Source of the DNA: Monoplex corrugatus
Lineage: Eukaryota > Mollusca > Gastropoda > Littorinimorpha > Ranellidae
Direction of reading: 5' to 3'
DNA: 64,000 nt
Assembly (NCBI GenBank): GCA_030674185.1
Contig: JAPXFY010000026.1
Location: forward strand, 38,080,209-38,144,208
Part shown: positions 54,029 through 64,000 of the stretch, one piece after another
Numbering within the stretch: the stretch's first letter is position 1
How the letters are laid out: every line of letters begins with the position of its first letter
The notes under the pieces: model-generated
Database searches by the model: none
What the model was told of the DNA's origin: nothing
What the model saw: the letters and a program-made list of their open reading frames with translations, nothing else
Program-made: the position numbers and the translations under genes

Positions 54029-54724
54029 GAATAAGAACGCGTATTTAATACAACAAGACAAGACAGGCACAAATGTTCGGCCAACTGGCCTTTGTCTAGA
54101 GTAAGATCACAAAGAAACAAACACCAGATACAAAAATTAGGAGAAAAAGACTGAAACTTCCCTGCTGTTCCGTCTCATCATCATCATCATCATGTCGAGC
54201 TTGCTCAGCTATCCATGACACGTTTCTTATATCCTTCTCTGTCAGACATTGCAGTAGGTAGTTCATTATACTGACAGCCCGTATCATCCATCAGTTGGTC
54301 GATGAAGGTCTTCTTTGGACGTCCTGGCCTTTGTTTGCCATGGCTGGGTCTCCATAGTAGAACATCTCCCACCAGTTCTTCTTTGCTCCGCCAGCAGTGT
54401 CCCGCGAAGCGCAGTCTTTGTTGACGTATTGATTTACTGAAACATCCCTGCTGCTCCGTCTAGTGTGAGAAAAGGAATAAACTCTCAGAATTGCAGAATT
54501 CATCTCACTTCTGCTCATATTTACTCGAAAACACATTATGGTGTCATTTTAGTCAGTTTATTCCCTTTCTCACACTAAACGGAGCAGCAGGGATGTTTCA
54601 GTCTTTTTTCTCCTAATTTTTGTGTCTGGTGTTTGTTTGTTTGTGATCTTACGCTTGACAAAGGCCAGTTGGCCTAAAATTTACGCCTGTCTTCTCTTGT
54701 TGTCTTGAATACGCGTTCTTATTC
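54029..54724. mobile_element. Foldback element with LINE insertion (copy 2, fuller left arm)
   Basis: The left arm 54029-54175 pairs with 54570-54724. LINE fragment 54176-54436 lies between direct repeats CTGAAACTTCCCTGCTG and CTGAAACATCCCTGCTG. It shows the arm sequence missing from copy 1 (CGGCCAACTGGCCTTTG and beyond). Confidence 0.82.
54176..54436 (-). mobile_element. LINE 3' fragment, second RTE-like family (copy 2)
   Basis: Duplicate of 39569-39832 with a shorter CAT tail. Confidence 0.7.
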
Positions 54725-55014
54725 TTTTTTCGTGTTTTTTTTTTATCTGGTTCCTATAAGAAAACACTGTTTAGAACCTCGTCTACAAGCACATATGTGA
54801 ATAGATGTTAAAAAGAAATAACGAACAAACTGTAAGAACGGGAGATACCACGAGTAGGTGTCGGTATAGGCAATGATAAGGGACAGCCCGTGTGCAAGTG
54901 GCCTCCTGCCTGGAAAGGAGAGGCTCTACTTCCTTCGGGTGAAGGGCACTTTATGTCCACAGGCCTCACCCCTATCTGCCACATACATATTGTATATATT
55001 ATGTTATATATCAT

Positions 55015-55074
<60 letters not shown>
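55015..55074. repeat. (ATC)20 tail microsatellite (copy 2)
   Basis: 60-base ATC run; 15 bases longer than in copy 1. Confidence 0.95.
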
Positions 55075-55485
55075 GTGCCCTGCCACATAGCGTTGGCGAT
55101 CATGGCCCTCTACACGAACCTATCTCTGGTCGCTGCAAGTACATCTCCCACACTCTCTGTCCTCAGACACTCTGCAAGCCCGTCCAATATTTTCTCCCTG
55201 GGTCTACCTGGTGTTCTCTTTCCCTCAATCTTTCCTGTTGTGATCAGGTGCTCTAATTCCACTTTCCTCATAAAATGGCCTGTAAGTGTTGCTTGTCTTT
55301 TCCTAATCTTCCTTATCAATGATCTTCTTGTGTCTGCCTCCTTCAAGACTGTTTCGTTTGGAGTTGTTTTGCTGTCTATGGAACTCTGAACATTTTTCTC
55401 AGAAACCACATCTTGGCTGCCTCAATCTTGTTCTGGTTTTGCGTGTTGACTGTCCATGCCTCACAACTGTATAACAACATCTAGC
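55075..55485 (-). mobile_element. RTE-like LINE 3' end (copy 2)
   Basis: Duplicate of 40455-40862. The frame 55409-55110 is intact over 99 codons (KRQATLTGHFMRKVELEHLI). Confidence 0.82.
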
Positions 55486-55605
55486 TAAAAAGCGAAATGA
55501 GCTGTGTCTAGAGCATCATGTGTAGCCATTTTGCGGCCATGCGCACACCCCTCTTGTGGCTGTGATAAAGCGACACTGTGTGCTTCTTACTGCTAAGTGT
55601 CGAGA

Positions 55606-55923
55606 CTATTGTGGGGGTGTAGGGGTGGACAGGGTACAGATAGATGGCAACTGTGCCAGTAGGCGGTGAGGCAGACTGACCAACAGCGAGATGAAGACCC
55701 GGACTAAGGCAAAGAAAGGCTCTTCAATTCTCTCTTGGTCTGGTAGCTGGGCTGGTCCTGGTTGATACGCGTCTTGTGACGATGTCCCGAGAGTTGTCAT
55801 CTCCCCCCCCCCCACCTTACCATTCAGTTTGTGAACAAGATAACTTATGACTGGGTCCGAATGGGTCATGCAGCGCATGGACAGTTCCTTACCCTCCTTC
55901 CATTTGCTTGGTGAAATGGCCAC
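55606..55923 (-). CDS. Unrecognised 105-codon ORF (copy 2, joined frame)
   Basis: MAISPSKWKEGKELSMRCMT, DPVISYLVHKLNGKVGGGEM, then ERIEEPFFALVRVFISLLVS and a stop. A C10 run at 55803-55812 keeps the frame that copy 1 breaks. No recognised family. Confidence 0.25.
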   Translation of the reverse strand: MAISPSKWKEGKELSMRCMTHSDPVISYLVHKLNGKVGGGEMTTLGTSSQDAYQPGPAQLPDQERIEEPFFALVRVFISLLVSLPHRLLAQLPSICTLSTPTPPQ

Positions 55924-56094
55924 CGTGTGGCCTCTGGGCTGGGAGGCGATTGTCTGGGAAGTGGTGAGGCATTGGTGCTCTGGGTCCCATCCAGCACCCT
56001 CTGGTGTTTTATGCTAACCAGTCAGACTCATACTATCTCATGCCAAAGACTGGCTGAAAATAGGCGACAAGACATTTGGGTTTGGTTAGTTTGT

Positions 56095-56114
56095 TGGCTG
56101 GTTGGTTGGTTGGT

Positions 56115-56145
<31 letters not shown>

Positions 56146-56205
56146 TTTGTTGGTTGGTTGGCTGGCTGGTTGGTTGGCTAGTTGGTTGGTTGGTTGGTTG
56201 GTTGC
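56095..56205. repeat. (GGTT)n/(GGCT)n microsatellite (copy 2)
   Basis: Shorter counterpart of 41459-41595. Confidence 0.95.
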
Positions 56206-56317
56206 TTGGTGTCTGTTTGTCTGAATTTGGATAACATAAATGATGAATACCTTAAAAGTTATTAATTCAATACTTAACTTGCCACAAGGGTGTAGGCCTA
56301 TCTGTTTTTCTTTGGTG

Positions 56318-56419
<102 letters not shown>

Positions 56420-56447
56420 ATACAACGGTGGCAATTAACCCTTGCAG

Positions 56448-56750
56448 GAAAGAACAAAACAAAACTGTGTCAGAAATGTACAACATCACGGAGGGATGGC
56501 TCGTCAGTAGTGTCTCTATCAATGACACTGAAACACTTCAAATTTCAAATGTCACCGTGTCGTTGCCAACCCCACGTGAAGAGCGCCGGGAAGGACTTTT
56601 GTCTGACGCTACTACGCATGTCTTCTTACTCACGGTGGAAGTTGGGATACTTCCGGCACTGGTACTGGCTGGTGTGACCATGAACGTCATGAACATGGTG
56701 GTGTTTCTACGTCAGGGGTTGTCTGACCGTATCAACCTCTGTCTGTTCAG
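56448..56750 (+). CDS. Rhodopsin-like GPCR first coding exon (TM1), copy 2
   Basis: Duplicate of 41830-42132, with the same acceptor (AATTAACCCTTGCAG), ATG at 56476 and donor CAG|GTTGGT. I see two base changes in 303: one silent (ACA/ACG Thr) and one Val to Ile in VSINDTE. All sequons, the helix and the loop are retained. No later receptor exon is present up to 60200. Confidence 0.65.
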
Positions 56751-57034
56751 GTTGGTGTATATTTCAATTTCAGTTTCAATTTCTCAAGATGACGTCTCCG
56801 CGCTCGGAATGAATTCCATATGCACTAACGTCACAGGTGTTATCAGATGGAGAAGATCCAGATTGACCACAGCACAAGCCTTAAGCCTGCACATAAACCC
56901 ACGAGCTGGCCAGGTCCTGAGGTCCTACCTAGATAGGTACATAATTCTGGGTCGTAGGGGAGTGAGATGGTAGAAACCGCAACTTTTCCCGGGGCCAGCA
57001 CCACGAGAGCTGCGCCCATCCCCTCTTCCTCGAT

Positions 57035-57410
57035 TCAGATTCATATTCATATTCATACTTTTGTAATCAAGACTTCAGAAAGGCAAGAAAGCTAATTGGC
57101 CTTGGAAAAGAGGGACCTGGAAAATCAACCTATCTCTCCAATGTTTTATACCAAGGCATCCGGGCAATGTCCTGCTCTTCACGAATTTCAACTGCCGTGG
57201 GATCTTTAGCATGCACAGCCAGAAGGCACTCGGGTCCGATTCGTTTTTCGTTCCCTTTTGAAGGACTAGACGTTCAGTTTGATTTTCCAGTCAAACTGAG
57301 GAGAAAAGTAGAGGGCTCTACAGGGAGCAAACCCTGGAACTCTTGGTGTATAGATGTGCATATAGCGCACAGACACCTAAATGCAAACACACTATCTAAA
57401 GATGATGCTG
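57035..57410 (-). mobile_element. SINE family 2, minus orientation (copy 2)
   Basis: Duplicate of 42420-42790, one T shorter in a T run. Confidence 0.7.
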
Positions 57411-57856
57411 TGCACAAGTCTATGGTGTGTGTCTATGCATGCTGCTGCCATTGCATATAGTAGTGGCAGTACCATCATTATTGTAATCATTAAAGGATGA
57501 ACATATTCTGTGTTTGACTGTAATACTAACAAGATTTATGTCCCAGTTTTATTTACCTTTCTTTGATTTATTGTATTACTTGGCCTTATTTCGTTATCAA
57601 GAGCTTGATACAGTTATGTACATATATTTGATTTAATTTCTTCCGTGGTTGATGTTTAACCTAAACTAGCTAATTTGCCTCAGTTTATGCTTTTTTTCTG
57701 ACCGACCTGAACCGATAGCTTTTGCCCAGCTATAGTTTGTTTCGCTGTTTACATCGTTCATGGTGCAAACTGATTTTCGTTTTATTAATGTGATAATGGA
57801 ACAACTTTTCTGTTATTTCTTGCTCTCTCCTTCCATCTCATTGCTCTTCCTACACA

Positions 57857-58235
57857 CACACAACACACACATTCTGTCTGTCTGTCTCTCTCTCTGTGTC
57901 TGTGTCTCTCTCTGTCTCTGTATATGTCTCTCTCTCTCTCTTGCACGCTCTCTCTCTCTCCTTTTCCCTCTCTCACTCTCTCTCCTCCCCTTTTCCATCT
58001 CTCTCGCATGCTCTCTCTCCCTCTTTTTCTCCCTCTCTCTCCCTCCTCTCTCTCTTTTTCTCTCTCACACGCTCTCTCTCTCTCGCACGCTCTCTCTCTC
58101 TCTCCCTTTCACTGTCCCCCCCCCTCTCTCTCTCATTATCTCTCTGTCTCTGTCTCTCTCTGTCTGTCTCTGTCTCTGTCTGTCTGTCAGTCTCTCCCTC
58201 TCCCTCACACAACCACATACACACTCATACACACA

Positions 58236-58332
<97 letters not shown>
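57857..58332. repeat. (TC)n, (CA)n and (GA)n tract (copy 2)
   Basis: Counterpart of 43240-43705. The CA part is longer (about 58237-58312) and the GA part shorter (58313-58332). Confidence 0.97.
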
Positions 58333-58333
<1 letters not shown>

Positions 58334-58754
58334 ACATTTGGAATAAGTAGTTCGTTTGTATATATAAACACGTGAGGTAAACATAATGTGTGCAGCCTGG
58401 CCATATCAGACACTGCTTACATCCTGACACTATTGATTACACGACTCCACAACATCTTCAAACTCTTCGATCCCTTGCTTGGTCAATACTGGCAGGTGAA
58501 GTCTGATTTCTTGTAGTTATTTTCTGCCTTGTTCTCTTCCTCCTCTAAAAACAACAAAATCGATATGATATAATTTACTTCATATGAATAGTTGCATATT
58601 GATTTTTGAAAAGTTCTTTGTTCAATGCACAGAACCACCTTTTTGTTTTGGCTTTGTTTTGTACAATAACAGATGAACACTTGTAATAATTTTCCTAATC
58701 TAAAGATGAAAACGTCTTTATACTGTACTCACAATTTTCATTGTCCTTCCTTCG

Positions 58755-59170
58755 AAGTAAAGCAAGTTTGACGAAGGTGGGACATTGAATAGTGGAGTAC
58801 AAGTTTGACAGCGGTGGAACATTGAATGGTGGAGTACAAGTTTGACAAAGGTAGAACATTGAATGGTGAAGTACAAGTTTAACGCAGGTGGAACATTGAA
58901 TGGTGAAGTACAAGTTTGACAAAGGTGGAACATTGAATGGTGAAGTACAATTCTGACTAAGGTGGAACATTAAATGGTGAAATACAAGTCTGACGAAGGT
59001 AGAACATTGAATGGTGACGTACAAGTCTGACTAAAGTGGAACATTGAATGGTGAAGTACAAGTCTGACGAAGGTGGAACATTAAATGGTGAAGTACAAGT
59101 CTGACGAAGATGGAAATTAAATGGTGAAGTACAAGTTTGACGAAGGTGGAACATTAAATGGTTAAGTACA
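58755..59170. repeat. 37-bp minisatellite (copy 2)
   Basis: Counterpart of 44135-44545 with the same copy order. Confidence 0.95.
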
Positions 59171-59239
59171 TAGGCATATTTTCGAGGTGGTGGATGAATA
59201 AATCCATCAGAAGCTTTTTCTAGAGCCGTGGATTTTTTC

Positions 59240-59710
59240 TTTGCCTCAGCTGTATGCGGGTATATGGATTTTTTACCCAGATGTATGTGGGTATACGGAA
59301 TTTTTTTACCCAGATGTACGCAGGTATACGGGGTTTTATCCAGATATATGCAGACATATGGAATTTTTACCCAGATGTATGCAGGTATATGGATTTTTAC
59401 CCAGTTGTATGCAGACATATGGATTTTTACCCAGATGTATGCAGGTATATGGATTTTTACCCAGCTGTATGCAGGCATATGGATTTTTTTTAAACCCAGT
59501 TGTACATGTATACATGCATATGGATTTTTACCCAGTTGTATGCAGGTGTATGGATTCCCCCCCCCCCCAGATGTATGCAGGTATACAGATGTTTTACCCA
59601 GTTGTATGCAGGTATATGGATTGTTAACCCAGTTGTATGCAGCATATGGATTTTTACCCAGATGTGTGCAGGTATATGGATTTTTACCAAGATGTATGCA
59701 GGTATATGAA
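59240..59710. repeat. 30-bp minisatellite (copy 2)
   Basis: Counterpart of 44615-45085. One unit reads GCAGACATATGGATTTTTAC where copy 1 has GCAGACAAAGGATTTTTAC. Confidence 0.95.
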
Positions 59711-60200
59711 ACGCTAATTTCTTCTTTTATTTGTGTGTGCTTCAGGTGTCTTTTTTATTATTTTTTTTATTGTTATCCTTCTTCATATACTTTTTACATA
59801 AACGGGTGGTTATTATTCATAATGTTCGGTCTGTATGATTATCTATAAAAACAGTTAAACATTTTCGTTAGTCTTTTACAACTTTGATAATCTATTGTCA
59901 CTATGTTTATATATAATCGGACAGTTTAGTCATTTTCGTTATTTTTTTGTTTTTATAAATGGTATCTTGCCTGAGGTTTTCTGTGACCAGTCTAGACATT
60001 TTCTGGCACAACTGCAGTCTCTTGAAAAGATACCACAAACCCATTCATGGTATGAACGACACAATCATTGTCTAATCACTTATCTGTGTGTTAGTGAATT
60101 AGCAATGCCCTGCTCTTCACGCTTTTCAACTGCCGTGGGATCTTAAGCGTGTGCAGCCAGAAGGCACAGGGTCCAACACATTTTTCGTCCCCTTCCGAAG

Positions 60201-61598
60201 TGTGTACCAACAGTCATCAATAGGTAACCATCAGGTGGTCATCAGTAGGTAACAACAGTCATCAGTAGGTAACAGTCATCAGTAGGTAACAACAGTCATC
60301 AGTAGGTAACAACAGCCATCAGTAGGTAACAACAGTCGTCAGTAGGTAACAACAGTCATCAGTAGGTAACAACAGTCATCAGTAGGTAACAACAGTCATC
60401 AGTATGTAACAACAGTCATCAGTAGGTAACAACAGTCATCAGTAGGTAACAACAGTCATCAGTAGGTAACAACAGTCATCAGTAGGTAACAACAGTCATC
60501 AGTAGGTAACAACAGCCATCAGTAGGTAACAACAGTCATCAATAGGTAACAACAGTCACCAGTAGGTAACAACAGTCATCAGTAGGTAACAACAGTCATC
60601 AGTAGGTAACAACAGTCATCAGTAGGTAACAACAGTCATCAGTAGGTAACAACAGTCATCAGTAGGTAACAACAGTCATCAGTAAATTAACAACAGTCAT
60701 CAGTAGGTAACAACATGTCATCAGTAGGTAACAAAGTCGATCAGTAGGTAACAACAGCTCATCAGTAGGTAACAACAGTCCATCAGTAGGTAACAACAGT
60801 CATCAGTAGGTAACAACAGTCCGTCAGTAGGTAACAACAGTCACATGTGGTAACAACAGTCATCAGTAGGTAAAACAGTCATCAGTAGGTAACAACAGTC
60901 ATCAGTAGGTAACAACAGTCATCAGTAGGTAAACAGTCATCAGTAGGTAAAACAGTCATCAGTAGGTAACAACAGTCATCAGTAGGTAACAACAGTCAAC
61001 AGTAGGTAACAAAAGTCATCAGTAGGTAACCCACAGTCATCAGTAGGTAACAACAGTCAACACTAGGTAACAACAGTCATCAGTAGATAACAAACAGTCA
61101 TCAGTAGGTAACAACAGTCATCAGTAGGTAACAACAGTCATCAGTAGGTAACAACAGTCATCAGTGTAACAACAGCATCATATAACAACAGTCATCAGTG
61201 TGTAACAACAGTCATCAGTAGTAACAACAGTCATCAGTAGGTAACAACAGTCATCAGTAGGTAACAACAGTCATCAGTATAGTAACAACAGTCATCAGTA
61301 GGTAACAACAGTCATCAGTAGGTAACAACAGTCCATCAGTAGGTAACAACAGTCATCAGTAGGTAACAACAGTCATCAGTAGGTAACAACAGTCATCAGT
61401 AGGTAACAACAGTCATCAGTAGGTAACAACAGCCATCAGTAGGTAACAACAGTCATCAGTAGGTAACAACAGCCATCAGTAGGTAACAACAGTCATCAGT
61501 AGGTAACAACAGTCATCAGTAGGTAACAACAGTCATCAGTAGGTAACAACAGTCATCAGTAGGTAACAACAGTCATCAGTAGATAACAACAATCATCA
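60201..61598. repeat. 20-bp satellite array 3
   Basis: About 1.4 kb, roughly 70 units. Its first ~350 bases carry the same variant order as arrays 2 and 4: GTGTGTACC, ACCATCAGG, short AACAGTCATC, CAGCCAT, CAGTCGTC, CAGTATG. The indel-rich part is 60.68-61.29 kb. It ends in AGATAACAACAATCATCAG. Confidence 0.97.
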
Positions 61599-62522
61599 GT
61601 TGTACATGTATACATGCATATGGATTTTTACCCAGTTGTATGCAGGTGTATGGACCCCCCCCCCCCCCCAGATGTATGCAGGTATACGGATTTTTTACCC
61701 AGTTGTATGCAGGTATATGGATTGTTAACCCAGTTGTATGCAGCATATGGATTTTTACCCAGATGTGTGCAGGTATATGGATTTTTACCCAGCTGTATGC
61801 AGGCATATGAATTTTTTTTTACCCAGTTGTACATGTATACATGCATATGGATTTTTACCCAGTTGTATGCAGGTGTATAGATTCCCCCCCCCCCCCCCCC
61901 CCAGATGTATGCAGGTATACGGATTTTTTACCCAGTTGTATGCAGGTATATGGATTGTTAACCCAGTTGTATGCAGCATATGGATTTTTACCCAGATGTG
62001 TGCAGGTATATGGATTTTTACCAAGATGTATGCAGGTATATGAAACGCTAATTTCTTTTTTGTGTGTGCTTCAGATGTCTTTTTTTTTTTATTGTTGTCC
62101 TTTTTCATATACTTTTTACATAAACTGGTGGTTACTATTCATAATGTTCGGTCTGTATGATTATCTATAAAAACAGTTAAACATTTTCGTTAGTCTTTTA
62201 CAACTTTGATAATCTATTGTCACTATGTTTATCTATAATCGGACAGTTTAGTCATTTTCGTTATTTTTTTGTTTTTATAAATGGTATCTTGCCTGAGGTT
62301 TTCTGTGACCAGTCTAGACCTTTTCTGGCACAACTGCAGTCTCTTGAAAAGATACCACAAACCCATTCATGGTATGAACGACACAATCATTGTCTAATCA
62401 CTTATCTGTGTGTTAGTGAATTAGCAATGCCCTGCTCTTCACGCTTTTCAACTGCCGTGGGATCTTAAGCGTGTGCAGCCAGAAGGCACAGGGTCCAACA
62501 CATTTTTCGTCCCCTTCCGAAG
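61599..62522. repeat. Macrosatellite segment copy 3, 5'-deleted
   Basis: It starts inside the 30-bp minisatellite (TTGTACATGTATACATGC, equal to 44874 and 59502) and continues to CCTTCCGAAG at 62522. A ~230-base part is doubled internally (61599-61828 and 61829-62058). Poly-C runs differ (C15 and C22). It is mosaic: the body matches copy 1 more closely (TTTATCTATAATCGG, TCTAGACCTTTTC), the last bases match copy 2 (TTTTTCGTCCCC). Confidence 0.95.
62415..62510 (-). mobile_element. SINE family 2 fragment (copy 3)
   Basis: Counterpart of 45455-45550 and 60095-60190. Confidence 0.65.
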
Positions 62523-64000
62523 TGTGTACCAACAGTCATCAGTAGGTAACCATCAGGTGGTCATCAGTAGGTAACAACAGTCATCAGTAGGTAACAGTCA
62601 TCAGTAGGTAACAACAGTCATCAGTAGGTAACAACAGCCATCAGTAGGTAACAACAGTCGTCAGTAGTAACAACAGTCATCAGTAGGTAACAACAGTCAT
62701 CAGTAGGTAACAACAGTCATCAGTATGTAACAACAGTCATCAGTAGGTAACAACAGTCATCAGTAGGTAACAACAGTCATCAGTAGGTAACAACAGTCAT
62801 CAGTAGGTAACAACAGTCATCAGTAGGTAACAACAGCCATCAGTAGGTAACAACAGTCATCAATAGGTAACAACAGTCACCAGTAGGTAACAACAGTCAT
62901 CAGTAGGTAACACACAGTCATCAGTAGGTAACAACAGTCATCAGTAGTAACAACAGTCATCAGTAGGTAACAACAGTCATCAGTAGGTAACAACAGTCAT
63001 CAGTAGGTAACAACAGGTGTCATCAGTAGGTAACAAAGTCATCAGTAGGTAACAACAGTCATCAGTAGGTAACAACAGTCATCAGTAGGTAACAACAGTC
63101 ATCAGAGGTAACAACAGTCATCAGTAGGTAACAACAGTCACAGTGTGTAACAACAGTCATCAGTAGGTAAAACAGTCATCAGTAGGTAAACAGTCATCAG
63201 TAGGTAACAACAGTCATCAGTAGGTAACAGTCATCAGTAGGTAACAACAGTCATCAGTAGGTAACAACAGTCATCAGTAGGTAACACAGTCATCAGTAGG
63301 TAACAACAGTCATCAGTAGGTAACAACAGTCATCAGTAGGTAACAACAGTCATCAGTAGGTAAAACAGTCATCAGTATAACAACAGTCATCAGTAGGTAA
63401 CAACAGTCATCAGTAGGTAACAACAGTCATCAGTAGGTAACAACAGTCATCAGTAGGTAACAACAGTCATCAGTGTGTAACAACAGTCATCAGTAGGTAA
63501 CAACAGTCATAGTAGGTAACAACAGTCATCAGTAGGTAACAACAGTCATCAGTAGGTAACAACAGTCATCAGTAGGTAACAACAGTCATCAGTAGGTAAC
63601 AACACCATCAGTAGGTAACAACAGTCATCAGTAGGTAACAACAGCATCAGTAGGTAACAACAGTCATCAGTAGGTAACAACAGTCATCAGTAGGTAACAA
63701 CAGCCATCAGTAGGTAAACAACAGTCATCAGTAGGTAACAACAGCCATCAGTAGGTAACAACAGTCATCAGTAGGTAACAACAGTCATCATAGGTAACAA
63801 CAGCATCAGTAGGTAACAACAGTCATCAGTAGGTAACAACAGTCATCAGTAGTAACAACAGTCATCAGTAGGTAACAACAGTCATCAGTAGGTAACAACA
63901 GTCATCAGTAGGTAACAAGTCATCAGTAGGTAAAACAGTCATCAGTAGGTAACAACATGTCATCAGTAGGTAACAACAGTTCAGTTTGGTAACACAGATC
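62523..64000. repeat. 20-bp satellite array 4, runs off the window
   Basis: It opens with the same variant order as arrays 2 and 3, including CAATAGG followed by CACCAGTAGG (62862-62885), shared with array 3 but not array 2. Indels increase after 63.0 kb. It continues past the right edge. Confidence 0.97.

Overview
This window is eukaryotic, repeat-dominated DNA, most likely from a mollusc and probably a gastropod. The case rests on long introns, non-LTR retrotransposons with GAT or TATTG tails, tRNA-headed SINEs, a receptor exon resembling gastropod chemosensory-type GPCRs, and one exon with the layout of CREB-binding protein (CBP/p300). The species call is inference. I see no bacterial operons, rRNA, intact tRNA gene or CRISPR array. 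Only one exon can be assigned with confidence to a host gene: 7135-7874 on the minus strand, matching exon 2 of a CBP/p300 co-activator in N-terminal sequence, LxxLL motif, both splice sites and both splice phases. Everything above 7875 is therefore intron 1 or 5' flank of that gene, and everything below 7134 is intron 2. Exon 1 was not found.

Layout 1-27.5 kb: nested and broken transposons. A restriction-like-endonuclease LINE (minus, 1-1796) abuts a nearly full L2/CR1-like LINE (plus, 1797-4655), followed by an RTE-like 3' end, a TTAA-flanked foldback MITE and a hAT-like remnant. After the CBP exon come an LTR with gag-protease remnants (8.66-11.3 kb), the 5' end of an RTE-like LINE (minus, 11.3-12.6 kb), several minisatellites (50, 30/80 and 81 bp units), a SINE, a foldback element, an internally deleted Gypsy element (minus, 19.3-22.2 kb), a near-perfect small hairpin (23.5 kb), a CTCF-like motif (24.16 kb), a second L2 copy set in CA microsatellites, and another SINE.

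Layout 27.5-64 kb: this is the striking part. A 20-bp satellite (CAGTAGGTAACAACAGTCAT) forms four arrays (27.48-35.55, 45.56-50.05, 60.20-61.60 and 62.52-64.0 kb). Between them lie two direct copies of a roughly 10-kb non-satellite segment (35.55-45.56 and 50.05-60.20 kb) that look about 99% identical where compared, and one truncated third copy (61.6-62.5 kb). Satellite plus segment repeat with a period near 14.5-14.6 kb, so the locus behaves as a macrosatellite or higher-order repeat. Each 10-kb segment carries GT-rich DNA, a foldback MITE, RTE-like reverse transcriptase debris, a SINE, a foldback element with a LINE insertion, two short ORFs preserved in both copies, a single TM1-encoding GPCR exon with good splice sites, and 37-bp and 30-bp minisatellites. 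The third copy has lost its first ~9.4 kb at a CAGT microhomology.

No coherent multi-gene system is present. The best leads are the macrosatellite architecture, the duplicated orphan GPCR exon inside it, the 23.5-kb hairpin, and the CBP exon beside this array. Parts of the satellite are rich in small indels that may be consensus errors, so copy numbers there should be treated cautiously.
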